Part shown: piece after piece, positions 17,412-25,462 of the stretch
Position numbering within the stretch: the first letter of the stretch is position 1
How the letters are laid out: the number at the start of each line of letters is the position of its first letter
NCBI GenBank assembly: GCA_963656065.1
Contig: CAVKGV010000010.1
Span: forward strand, 21,176 to 85,175
Direction: 5' to 3'
Source: Hallerella sp963656065
GTDB taxonomy: Bacteria; Fibrobacterota; Fibrobacteria; Fibrobacterales; Fibrobacteraceae
Length of the DNA stretch: 64,000 nucleotides
Made by a program: the position numbers and the translations under genes
Notes under the pieces: generated by a model
What the model saw: the letters and a program-made list of their open reading frames with translations, nothing else
What the model was told of the DNA's origin: nothing
Database searches by the model: none

Positions 17412-19196
17412 ATGAAAAAATCTCTTTGGACGTTGCTTGTTTCTTTAATCGGAGCGGTGGTTCTTGTCTCCGGGGCATTCTATTTCGGCGCGCCTCTTTT
17501 CGGTTGGCTCATCATGATAGCCATCTTCGTCATCTATCTACTCTCCGCCTGGAATACGTTTAGCGCCATCCGCGAAATTGTCGGGGAGCGCGAACTCGCT
17601 TCCAAGTATGCGTCTCTCTATGAGTCGGGAAGTTCGCCTTCCGATGCGGAAATCGCAGGTTCCGGAATCCTGAACGGGCGAATCCGGTTCTTGCGCATGC
17701 TGAAGTCCAGACAGGTGCTTTTCCAGGTCCAGGATTTGCCGTTTCTCAAGACGACATGGGCCGCCGAGGAAGAAAGTTCCGGACGAAGCGGTAGCGGAGT
17801 CGTGGTTCTGCTCGGTCTGATGGGAACGTTTTTCGGCTTGATGCTTTCTATCAACGCGGCGGGAAGCGCTATCGATTCGAATGCGACTTCCGAAACGACG
17901 CTCGGCATTATCCAGAACATTTTCTCGAGCATGAAGGGAATTTTCGGATCGTCTCTTTGCGGACTTTTCGCCGCCCTGATTTTGAATGCGATTCATTCCC
18001 TGTACGAATCGGATCGGGAAGCATGGATTTCCGAACTGGACCGTTTCACGTTGCTCTATCTTGTCCCGAAGAGCGGGTCTGCGGAAAACGCCCTCGTCGG
18101 AGAAATCCGGGAACTGTTCCATTCGCTGAAAGGCGCGGAAGAAGTGCGCGTGGCAGAATTCCGGGATATGCTCGACGTTTCAAAGTCCGCGGACGCTGCG
18201 CGCTTTGACGAGTTGAAGAAAGGGCTTTCCGAAATGCAGTCGTCCCTTGCCGGGAATATCCTGAAAATCGGCGAAGACTCGCTCCGACGTCTTTCCGAAT
18301 CGCAAAATGCCGCGCTTGAAGGAATGCGGAGCGTGGTGCAGAAAATGTCTGCGGATTTCTCGGATGCCGGAAAGGTCGCTGCGACGTCTTTGCTTGAATC
18401 CGGGACCGCGGTGACGGAAAAGCTCCGCGATTCCCTCTCTTCGGTGACGAGCGGACTTTCCGAGGAAATGCAGAAACTCTCTTCGAGCGTCCAGTCGATT
18501 GAATCCGGCGTGGTGAACGGTCTCGAAAAGGAAATATCGAACCTTTCGGCAAATGTGGCTTCGTCGATTTCGAACCTTTTGGACTTCCAGATGGAAAAAT
18601 CAGGCGAAAGGTGGAACCGCTTCATGGACGCTCTCAAGGATTCGACGGAAAAAGTTGCCGATGCGGAACAGAAAGGTTTGGAAATCTTGCGGACCGTGGC
18701 CGAGAACGTCGCCTCCAAAGCGAACGAATCGACTGTCGGGCTTTCGGAAAACGTTTCCCGCGAAATCGAAAGCCTTTCTCAAAAGGTCCAGGCTTCGTTT
18801 GCGGAACTTTCGCGCTCTTCGGAATCCCTCGTGGCGTCGCAGCAGTCGCTCATTTCGGGAATCGATTCCCGCGTGGCGAAGGAAAACGAGTCCACGGAAG
18901 CTCTCGCTACAAGTGTCGGCGAAGCGGCGAAGCTCATGCGCGTAAACCAGTCGGAGCTTTCGGCGAACCTCGAAATGTTCGGCAAGGGAATCGAAGCGGT
19001 CCTTTCCAAACTTTCCGGAGATGTTCCCGAACGTGAAAACGAGCAGAATTTCATCGAACAGCTGAATTCCGCGCTCCAGTCGTTTGAAGAACGTTCCGGC
19101 GAAGTTCTTCTCGAAAATGCCCTGAAAACGCAGGAAATCCTGCTTGAAATTTTGGACCAGGTTCAGAAGGCTCCCGCAAAGCCGAAGGCGGAATAG
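17412..19196 (+). CDS. MotA/TolQ/ExbB-type proton-channel protein with long coiled-coil tail (ZorA/DUF802-like)
   Basis: A 594-residue protein. Two N-terminal helices (about 4-24 and 28-48) and two more (GSGVVVLLGLMGTFFGLMLSI near 132-155; GIFGSSLCGLFAALILNAI near 176-196) match the four-helix MotA/ExbB core. The GLMGTFFGL segment is the family signature. After about residue 225 the protein is one long run of heptad-like helices rich in Ser, Glu and Lys to the C-terminus, predicted coiled coil. This MotA core plus long cytoplasmic tail is the layout of Zorya ZorA and of DUF802 proteins. It sits three bases before an OmpA/MotB-like gene, its expected partner. Confidence 0.75.
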   Translation: MKKSLWTLLVSLIGAVVLVSGAFYFGAPLFGWLIMIAIFVIYLLSAWNTFSAIREIVGERELASKYASLYESGSSPSDAEIAGSGILNGRIRFLRMLKSRQVLFQVQDLPFLKTTWAAEEESSGRSGSGVVVLLGLMGTFFGLMLSINAAGSAIDSNATSETTLGIIQNIFSSMKGIFGSSLCGLFAALILNAIHSLYESDREAWISELDRFTLLYLVPKSGSAENALVGEIRELFHSLKGAEEVRVAEFRDMLDVSKSADAARFDELKKGLSEMQSSLAGNILKIGEDSLRRLSESQNAALEGMRSVVQKMSADFSDAGKVAATSLLESGTAVTEKLRDSLSSVTSGLSEEMQKLSSSVQSIESGVVNGLEKEISNLSANVASSISNLLDFQMEKSGERWNRFMDALKDSTEKVADAEQKGLEILRTVAENVASKANESTVGLSENVSREIESLSQKVQASFAELSRSSESLVASQQSLISGIDSRVAKENESTEALATSVGEAAKLMRVNQSELSANLEMFGKGIEAVLSKLSGDVPERENEQNFIEQLNSALQSFEERSGEVLLENALKTQEILLEILDQVQKAPAKPKAE

Positions 19197-19199
19197 TCC

Positions 19200-19850
19200 A
19201 TGGCGAAACGTCGCGAAGAAAGTCATTGGCTTGTATTTACGGACTTGACCGCCGGTCTTCTCTCGCTTTTCATCTTGGCTTTTGTCGCCATGACGACGAT
19301 GAAGGAAAAAAAGGCGGAAGCGTTGACCCGTACGGAACAGGAAGTCGTCAGCTGCCAGGAGGAAATGCGCCGGGTCGCAAAGGAAAGAAACGCTCTCCTG
19401 TCGCAAAGCCTCAAGTCTTCGTTGGAAAAGGGAATCATCGCTCTCGAAAACGGAAACATCCTGATCCAGGCGTCGTTTCTTTTCCCGCGGAACGGGGCGG
19501 ACCTGACCGCCGAGGGAATCTCCTACATCAAGTCGATAGGCAAGGGCTTGCAGGATGTTCTCGATACGGGCGATGCGATCATGGTTTCCGGATTTACGGA
19601 TGACACGCCGACCAATTCCCCGACTTACACGAACTGGAACCTTTCGACGGAACGCGCCGTCAATGTGGTAAAAACGCTCATCGAACAAGGTTTCTCGCCG
19701 GAGCGGGTCTTTGCAGCGGGCTTTGGGGAATTTCATCCGAGAGTGCCGAATACGAGCGAGGAAAATCGCCGCCAGAACCGCCGCGTGGAAATAGGAATCA
19801 CGCCTATCCGCAAGTCGAATGCCGAACCGGTCGGAGACGCGAAGCGATGA
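19200..19850 (+). CDS. MotB/ZorB-like stator protein with OmpA peptidoglycan-binding domain
   Basis: A 216-residue protein. The single N-terminal helix (WLVFTDLTAGLLSLFILAFVAM) carries Asp15 at the place of the proton-binding Asp of MotB. A short coiled linker (about 35-80) follows. The OmpA-like domain (about 90-205) contains LFPRNGADLT, VSGFTDDTP, NWNLSTERAVNVVKTLIEQG, AAGFGEFHP and NRRQNRRVEIGI, including the Asp and Arg that bind diaminopimelate. It should pair with the upstream MotA-like protein to form a peptidoglycan-anchored ion channel. It overlaps the next gene by four bases. Confidence 0.82.
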   Translation: MAKRREESHWLVFTDLTAGLLSLFILAFVAMTTMKEKKAEALTRTEQEVVSCQEEMRRVAKERNALLSQSLKSSLEKGIIALENGNILIQASFLFPRNGADLTAEGISYIKSIGKGLQDVLDTGDAIMVSGFTDDTPTNSPTYTNWNLSTERAVNVVKTLIEQGFSPERVFAAGFGEFHPRVPNTSEENRRQNRRVEIGITPIRKSNAEPVGDAKR

Positions 19851-20530
19851 ACGGACCGCTTGATGCTGAATACGCTTCGGTAAAGGACCGGGTCGATGCG
19901 CTTCGCAAGAAAGACCGCTTGCCGTTTTGGCGATTGGCCTTCGCCGACTTCCTTCTTTTACGAATAGCCGATTACCTGCTCCTCCGTGAAGAAGACGAAG
20001 CCGCCGAGACGATTCGCCGCCTGAATCGCTGGGTGGACTTGCATGAGCGAGAACTTTCCCTGTCGGAAAAACCGCAAGAAGCCAAGGTGCCGCTGTGGGA
20101 CAGGGAATCCCTGGCGCGTGAAATTTCCGAAATCCAAAAGAAGCTGTCTTCAAAAAAATACCTGATTCCCGTCGCGGAATCCATTGCGTTCACGCGGGGC
20201 ATCGAAAAAGCGCAAAAGCTCATCGAAGAAAAATTTTTTGACCGGGCCTATGCCGAATTGTTCTCCCTCCGATCGCAGTTGGTTTCTCGCCTGCACCGTT
20301 CTTATCGGGCGCGGGCCGCTATGATGCTTTACGGCAATCACCAGGTGGGATTTGGACATTCGCCTGCGGGTGCGGTCGTGGGACCTTACAACGCGGAACA
20401 TACCCTGGAAAACGCCCTTTCCCTTGTCGGGGAACGCGATGCCATCTGGGTGGAAGACTTTCTGGAACTTTATGACGGGATATCAAAGATAACGGAACGG
20501 CTTGCTCCGCTAGAGCGAAAACGCCGTTAA
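19847..20530 (+). CDS. Helical protein ending the MotAB-like operon; resembles DUF2894 proteins
   Basis: A 227-residue, highly charged helical protein with no membrane segment, starting at an ATGA overlap with the MotB-like gene. Its C-terminal segment (GPYNAEHTLENALSLVGERD, then VEDFLELYDGISKI) resembles the GPLNSxxLVxRALxLM..LSPxYLxxFxxYxDAL pattern I recall for DUF2894. DUF2894 genes sit directly after DUF802-OmpA gene pairs in proteobacteria. The order here (DUF3348-like, MotA-like, OmpA, DUF2894-like) would match that unexplained set. The similarity is read by eye and unverified. Confidence 0.5.
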   Translation: MNGPLDAEYASVKDRVDALRKKDRLPFWRLAFADFLLLRIADYLLLREEDEAAETIRRLNRWVDLHERELSLSEKPQEAKVPLWDRESLAREISEIQKKLSSKKYLIPVAESIAFTRGIEKAQKLIEEKFFDRAYAELFSLRSQLVSRLHRSYRARAAMMLYGNHQVGFGHSPAGAVVGPYNAEHTLENALSLVGERDAIWVEDFLELYDGISKITERLAPLERKRR

Positions 20531-20536
20531 CCAGGC

Positions 20537-20553
20537 ATACCCCACGGGGGTAT
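20537..20553. promoter_or_regulatory. Predicted CsoR operator (possibly also a terminator stem)
   Basis: ATACCCC-ACG-GGGGTAT is a perfect 7-bp inverted repeat with a three-base centre, 62 bases before the csoR start. Known CsoR sites share the TACCCC...GGGGTA form. A TATATTTATA box follows at 20561-20570, so the site would cover the promoter and csoR would repress its own operon until copper binds. The repeat is followed by seven T residues, so it may also end transcription from the upstream operon. Confidence 0.65.
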
Positions 20554-20614
20554 TTTTTTGTATATTTATAGCGAAAGATCGTTCCCGACGGAAACGACCG
20601 GAAAGAGGTTCGCT

Positions 20615-20920
20615 ATGGAAAAGAATTGCGATTGCAAAAATTGCAAGATAAAGCACCGCGACGAAGCGGAAATTCGCCAACTGGTTTCTCGGCTAAACCG
20701 GATTGAAGGCCAGATCAAGGGCATTCGGGGAATGATCGAGAAGGACGCCTATTGCACGGACATCTTGATCCAGGTTTCGGCGGCGAACGCGGCCCTCAAC
20801 GCTTTTAACAAGATGCTTCTTTCCTCTCACATCCGTACTTGCGTGGCAAGGCATGTGCGCGAAGGCGACGATTCGGTAATCGACGAACTTGTCGAAATAC
20901 TTCCCAAACTGATGAAATAA
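20615..20920 (+). CDS. csoR: Copper-sensing transcriptional repressor CsoR family
   Basis: A 101-residue all-helical metalloregulator. The ATG at 20615 is chosen for the AAAGAGG site upstream. The signature RLNRIEGQIKGIRGMIEKDAYC matches CsoR/RcnR proteins. The three copper(I) ligands are present: Cys in DAYCTD, and His and Cys in SHIRTC. An extra N-terminal Cys cluster (NCDCKNCKIKH) is found in some family members. It heads the operon with the HMA protein and copA, and a fitting palindrome lies upstream. Confidence 0.88.
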   Translation: MEKNCDCKNCKIKHRDEAEIRQLVSRLNRIEGQIKGIRGMIEKDAYCTDILIQVSAANAALNAFNKMLLSSHIRTCVARHVREGDDSVIDELVEILPKLMK

Positions 20921-20937
20921 AAAGAAGGAGTTACCAG

Positions 20938-21303
20938 ATGTTAAACGTCATCATCATCCTGCTTATTCTCGCGGCGATTGTTTTCGCTGTCCGCTCGTCG
21001 ATTTTGCATTTTAGGGGACAGGGCGCCTGTTGTGGCGGTGGAGGCGGTGAAACGATTGCCCTGGAAAAAATGCTCGATGGGAAAATCGTTTGCAAAAAAA
21101 CGGTTTCCGTCGAAGGCATGGTCTGCAAAAATTGCGCAGCCCATGTGCAGAACGCGCTGAATGCACTAGATGGCGTCTCCGCCACGGTGGACCTGAAAAA
21201 GGCCGAAGTCCAGATTGGCGCAGTCCGCGAGGTTTCGGACGAAGAAATTCGCAAGGCCGTTTCCGATGCGGGCTATGGCGTCGGAAAAATCATCACCCGG
21301 TAA
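20938..21303 (+). CDS. Membrane-anchored heavy-metal-associated (HMA) domain protein
   Basis: A 121-residue protein with a strong AAGAAGGAG site. An N-terminal helix (MLNVIIILLILAAIVFAV) is followed by a short Cys/Gly-rich stretch (GACCGGGGG) like that of FeoB-associated cysteine-rich proteins. An HMA domain then carries the metal-binding loop VEGMVCKNCAAHV. It probably carries copper(I) at the inner membrane and hands it to CopA. It lies between csoR and copA with 17-base gaps on both sides. Confidence 0.75.
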   Translation: MLNVIIILLILAAIVFAVRSSILHFRGQGACCGGGGGETIALEKMLDGKIVCKKTVSVEGMVCKNCAAHVQNALNALDGVSATVDLKKAEVQIGAVREVSDEEIRKAVSDAGYGVGKIITR

Positions 21304-21320
21304 TTTTTTTCGGAGAAAAG

Positions 21321-23753
21321 ATGGAAAAGTTTCGCGTCATCGGAATGTCGTGTGCCGCCTGTGTCGCTCGTGTCGAAAAATCTGTCAGGGAAATTCCCGG
21401 TGTGACGTCCTGTTCGGCGAGCCTTCTTACGAACAGCATGCTTGTGAATGGAAACTTTGAAAGTTCGGATGTCGTTCGCGCCGTTGTGAAAGCCGGCTAC
21501 GGAGCGTCGCCGTGGAAAGACGACTCCTCGATACGCGAATCGGAACTAGACTTGCTTTCGGACAGGAATTCGCCTCTGCTGTGGAAACGGTTCTTCTCTT
21601 CGATAGCCTTTCTCCTGGTTCTTCTTTATTTCAGCATGGCAAATCCGCTTCTGGGATGGCCGCTTCCGTCCTGCTTTGCGCGATATGCGCTTTTGAACGG
21701 AACCGTGCAGATGGCTCTTGCGCTGATAATTCTTTCCATCAATAGAAAGTTTTTCGCGAGCGGGTTCCGGGCGCTCCTCCACGGCGGACCGAACATGGAT
21801 ACGCTGGTTTCCCTCGGAGCGGGCGCTTCGTTTGTGTACAGCTTTGCGATGCTTTTCTTTTCGGACGGAAAATCCCTTTATTTTGAAACGTCCGCGATGA
21901 TAGTTACGCTGATCACTTTTGGAAAATGCCTGGAATCGATGTCGAAAGGGCGGACGACGGATGCGCTCAAAAGCCTGATGAAACTCGCGCCCAAGACGGC
22001 GAACGTGATTCGGGATGGAAACGAAATCGTGGTGGAAGCTTCCCAGGTAAAGGAAGGCGATGTCTTTATCGTAAAGCCCGGTGAAAGCGTCCCCGTCGAT
22101 GGGGTTGTCCTAGAAGGCGCATCCGCGGTCGATGAATCCGCACTTTCCGGCGAGAGCATCCCCGTCGATAAGGAAGTGAATTCCCCAGTCAGCGCGGCGA
22201 CGCTTAACCAGAACGGATTTTTAAAATGCCGGGCACTTCGGGTGGGACGGGATACGACGCTTTCGAAAATCATCCAGATGGTGAGCGAAGCTTCGGTGAC
22301 GAAGGCTCCGATCGAAAAAATCGCGGACCGGGTCTCCGGCGTTTTTGTGCCGGCAGTCATTCTCGTCTCGGTGGTGACATTTTCTGTCTGGAAAATTTTG
22401 GGCGCGGATTTTTCGTTTGCGCTTTCCCATGCGATTGCCGTCCTTGTCGTGAGCTGCCCGTGTGCACTTGGTCTTGCGACGCCTGTCGCTATCATGGTCG
22501 GGATGGGAAAGGGGGCGAAAAACGGTATCCTCTTCAAAACGGGAACCGCCGTGGAAGAAACGGGCAGAATTCGGATTGTCTCTATAGACAAGACGGGAAC
22601 GATTACGCGCGGAAAGCCTGTCGTGACGGATATCGTTCCGAACGGGATGTCCCCGGAAAACTTTTTGGAATTGGCCGCTTCGCTTGAAGTGCGCAGCGAG
22701 CATCCGCTGTCGAAAGCGATCCTCGCTAAAGCGGAAGAGCTTTCCGTCAAAATTGCGGAACCGGAATTTTTTACGGCGAAGTCCGGTTTGGGCGTAGAGG
22801 CGCTTGTCGCGGGCCGAAAAGCGTTTGCCGGAAATTTCGATTTTATCCGCTCCAAGGTTCCACTCGAGCATTCCGTAGAAGGGACGCTTTCAAAACTCTC
22901 CGACGAAGGAAAGACCCCGATTCTCTTTGCGGATGAAAATGCGTTTCTCGGAATAATCGCCGTTGCGGACGAACTGAAAGAGGATAGCGCAGCTTCGATT
23001 TCCGAACTAAAGAAAATGGGAATCTACACGGTCATGCTTTCGGGGGACAACAAGCGGACCGCTTCGGCTGTTGCGAAAAAGGCGCATGTCGATGAAGTCG
23101 TCGCCGGGATTCTTCCGGGAGAGAAGGCGAATGAAATCCGCCGGTTACAGCAGTGCGGAAAAGTGGCGATGGTCGGGGACGGCATCAATGACGCTCCGGC
23201 GCTCGTGGCGGCAAATGTCGGCATGGCAATCGGGGCGGGAACGGATGTGGCGATTGATGCCGCGGATGTCGTGCTGGTAAACAGCAGCCTGGAAGATGTC
23301 TGCGCAGCGATCCGCTTGAGTCGAGCGACCCTTCGAAATATCCGGGAGAACCTTTTCTGGGCGTTTTTCTACAACGTCGCCCTGATGCCGCTTGCTGCCG
23401 GAGCCTATTATTCCTTTGGCGGCTGGTCCATGCATCCGGTTCTCGGAGCCTTGGCGATGAGCCTTTCGAGCTTCTGCGTCGTGATGAACGCGCTTCGGTT
23501 GAATTTCAAACAAATTCATCCGGAACGTCGGAAAAAATTTGTGGTGAAGGCTTCGCGCGATCTTCGGGTAGAAGGAATGATGTGCGCCCACTGCGAAGCC
23601 CGCGTACGGGAAGTGTTGCTTTCGATTCCCGGAATCGAAAACGCTGTGGCCGACCACAGGAAGAAAAAGGTGAAAATCGAATATTCCGCGGTTCCTTCCG
23701 AAGAAGCGCTAAAAGAAGCGATCCAGAAAGCCGGCTACATTTACAAGGGATAA
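21321..23753 (+). CDS. copA: Copper(I)-exporting P-type ATPase CopA with N- and C-terminal HMA domains
   Basis: An 810-residue P1B-1 ATPase. It has an N-terminal HMA domain (GMSCAACVARV), eight membrane helices, the SALSGES actuator loop, the transmembrane SCPCALG motif (CPC at 379-381), the phosphorylation site DKTGT (Asp423), SEHPLSKAI, and VGDGINDAP. The FFYNVALMP and AMSLSSFCVVMNALRL helices fit copper(I) selectivity. A second HMA domain (GMMCAHCEARV) lies at the C-terminus, which is less common. It follows csoR and the HMA carrier in one operon. Confidence 0.93.
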   Translation: MEKFRVIGMSCAACVARVEKSVREIPGVTSCSASLLTNSMLVNGNFESSDVVRAVVKAGYGASPWKDDSSIRESELDLLSDRNSPLLWKRFFSSIAFLLVLLYFSMANPLLGWPLPSCFARYALLNGTVQMALALIILSINRKFFASGFRALLHGGPNMDTLVSLGAGASFVYSFAMLFFSDGKSLYFETSAMIVTLITFGKCLESMSKGRTTDALKSLMKLAPKTANVIRDGNEIVVEASQVKEGDVFIVKPGESVPVDGVVLEGASAVDESALSGESIPVDKEVNSPVSAATLNQNGFLKCRALRVGRDTTLSKIIQMVSEASVTKAPIEKIADRVSGVFVPAVILVSVVTFSVWKILGADFSFALSHAIAVLVVSCPCALGLATPVAIMVGMGKGAKNGILFKTGTAVEETGRIRIVSIDKTGTITRGKPVVTDIVPNGMSPENFLELAASLEVRSEHPLSKAILAKAEELSVKIAEPEFFTAKSGLGVEALVAGRKAFAGNFDFIRSKVPLEHSVEGTLSKLSDEGKTPILFADENAFLGIIAVADELKEDSAASISELKKMGIYTVMLSGDNKRTASAVAKKAHVDEVVAGILPGEKANEIRRLQQCGKVAMVGDGINDAPALVAANVGMAIGAGTDVAIDAADVVLVNSSLEDVCAAIRLSRATLRNIRENLFWAFFYNVALMPLAAGAYYSFGGWSMHPVLGALAMSLSSFCVVMNALRLNFKQIHPERRKKFVVKASRDLRVEGMMCAHCEARVREVLLSIPGIENAVADHRKKKVKIEYSAVPSEEALKEAIQKAGYIYKG

Positions 23754-23758
23754 AAGAA

Positions 23759-23783
23759 AACCGTCCGAAAAATTCGGGCGGTT
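23759..23783 (-). terminator. Rho-independent terminator between copA and argH
   Basis: An 11-bp stem (AACCGCCCGAA / TTCGGACGGTT on the minus strand, one G-U pair) with a three-base loop. On the minus strand the T-rich TTTTCTTTTA run follows, so it mainly serves argH. The same stem may also slow plus-strand transcription after copA. Confidence 0.65.
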
Positions 23784-23799
23784 CCGCTTGGTCGAAAAA

Positions 23800-25212
23800 T
23801 TATTTTTTCTTTTTTCCGGTCGCTTTTGCGAGAAGCTTTTCCGCTTTCCGGAATTCTTCCTTGACGGAAGATTCGCCGGTTCCGCCTTCGATGTTTCTGC
23901 GCGAAACGGAGTAGGCGAATGTCAGTTTCTTTTTGACGCCTTTCGGGTCGGGAACGCCTTTGCTTGCCCATTCCTCGTCGGAAAGGTCGGTGAACTGTTC
24001 GCCCTGCCTTGCCGCTTCGCCGACAAGGCTCCCGACGATTCGGTGCGCGTCGCGGAAAGGAATTCCGTCTTCGACAAGAATGTCGGCGAGATCCGTCGCA
24101 AGGAGCGCGGGGAGCATCTTGCTTTCCATCTTGTCAAAATTCCACGTGGCGCTTTCAATTGCCTCTTTCATGACGCGGAGGATGACCTTTGCCGTGCGGA
24201 CGCTGTCGAAAACGGGCTGCTTGTCTTCTTGCAGGTCGCGGCTGTAGGAAAGCGGAGCACCCTTGACTAGCGTAAACATCGCACTGAAATTTCCGAGCAT
24301 CCGGCCGGACTTTCCGCGGATGAGTTCCATCGAATCGGGATTCTTTTTTTGCGGCATCATCGAGGAACCGCTCGAAAAGGCGTCGGACAGGGTGAGGTAA
24401 CCGAATTCGCTCGAACTCCAGATGACGAAGTCTTCGGCGTAACGGCTGAGCGTGCTTGCGATAATCGAAAGGTCGCCTAGAAATTCAAGCGCCATGTCCC
24501 GGTGGCTGACCGCATCGATGCTGTTGGCGCTCGGACGTTCAAAACCGAGTTCTCTGGCAACGAGCATCCGGTGGTAGGGAAATGCGGAACCCGCCATCGC
24601 CCCGCTTCCGAGTGGGAGTTCCACGTGCAGGTCGAGAAAGTTTTCGAGCCTTTTGGCGTCGCGGGAAAGCGCAAAGAAAAGGCTCATCATGTAATGGCTA
24701 AAGAGAATCGGCTGCGCCTGTTGCAAGTGTGTATAGCCGGGCATCAGCTTCCCGAAATTCTTTTTGGCGACGGAGAGCACGGACGCTTGGATGTCGAGGA
24801 CAAGCTTTCGGATTTCTTCGGCGCGGTGGCGCATATAGAGTTTGAAGTCCGTGGAAACCTGGTCATTGCGGCTTCTTCCCGTGTGGATTTTTTTCCCGAG
24901 GTCCCCGATGCGCTCCGTGAGGACCCGCTCCACGGCCATGTGGACGTCTTCGTCCGTAGGCAGCCAGAGGTTCTTGCCGTTGTGGACGTCTTCGAGAATG
25001 CCCAGAAGTCCCTTGCGAATCTTCGCATAGTCCGCTTTGCTCAGAACGCCCGATTCCACAAGACCCTTGCCGTGGCCGAGCGAACCCTGGATATCTTCTT
25101 CCAAAAGCTCCTTGTCGAAGTCGAGGCTAAAGCTAAGATCTATCATGCTTTGGGCCATGCCGCAGTCAAAGCGGCCGTCCCACATCATTTTTTTGCCAGT
25201 CTTTTTGGCCAT
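23800..25212 (-). CDS. argH: Argininosuccinate lyase
   Basis: ArgH splits argininosuccinate into arginine and fumarate, the last step of arginine synthesis. 470 residues. Hallmarks are WDGRFDCGMAQSM at the N-terminus, VHMAVERVL, HTGRSRNDQV, GYTHLQQAQPI, and the superfamily signature GSSMMPQKKNPDSMELIRGKSG. A GAGGA ribosome site lies seven bases before the ATG. argG lies ~11 kb away, so the two are not in one operon. Confidence 0.95.
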   Translation of the reverse strand: MAKKTGKKMMWDGRFDCGMAQSMIDLSFSLDFDKELLEEDIQGSLGHGKGLVESGVLSKADYAKIRKGLLGILEDVHNGKNLWLPTDEDVHMAVERVLTERIGDLGKKIHTGRSRNDQVSTDFKLYMRHRAEEIRKLVLDIQASVLSVAKKNFGKLMPGYTHLQQAQPILFSHYMMSLFFALSRDAKRLENFLDLHVELPLGSGAMAGSAFPYHRMLVARELGFERPSANSIDAVSHRDMALEFLGDLSIIASTLSRYAEDFVIWSSSEFGYLTLSDAFSSGSSMMPQKKNPDSMELIRGKSGRMLGNFSAMFTLVKGAPLSYSRDLQEDKQPVFDSVRTAKVILRVMKEAIESATWNFDKMESKMLPALLATDLADILVEDGIPFRDAHRIVGSLVGEAARQGEQFTDLSDEEWASKGVPDPKGVKKKLTFAYSVSRRNIEGGTGESSVKEEFRKAEKLLAKATGKKKK

Positions 25213-25291
25213 GGGGAAATCCTCGTTTTTTTACACCGCAAAGATAAAAAAATGTTAGACCGCAACCCGGCTTTTTTTCGCGGCGAATGGA

Positions 25292-25462
25292 TTATCGGTT
25301 CCAGCCTGAATGCCCGTCCCCATAAGAAACGGGACCGCTTTCGTCATCGCAAATGCCTGATGGATGCGTACCGAGAAAACGCTTCATTTTTTGGAGTTGA
25401 AAGTAAGTGGCCACATCGCTATCGGATGGCGGAGAATTCTGTTTTTTTAAATCATCTTTCAT
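25292..25462 (-). CDS. Possible small protein after hsdR (56 residues)
   Basis: A short open frame starts at an ATG inside the last codons of hsdR and runs 56 codons (MKDDLKKQNS... to GWNR). No family is recognised, and there is no membrane segment. It may be a small accessory protein, a remnant of a longer hsdR end, or chance. The rest of the gap between argH and hsdR shows only T-rich DNA and the argH promoter region. Confidence 0.25.
   Translation of the reverse strand: MKDDLKKQNSPPSDSDVATYFQLQKMKRFLGTHPSGICDDESGPVSYGDGHSGWNR

Noticed and set aside
16519..20530. Complete Zorya defence system
   Set aside because: Only the ZorA- and ZorB-like channel parts are present. No EH-signature ZorC, SNF2-like ZorD or HNH ZorE is found nearby.
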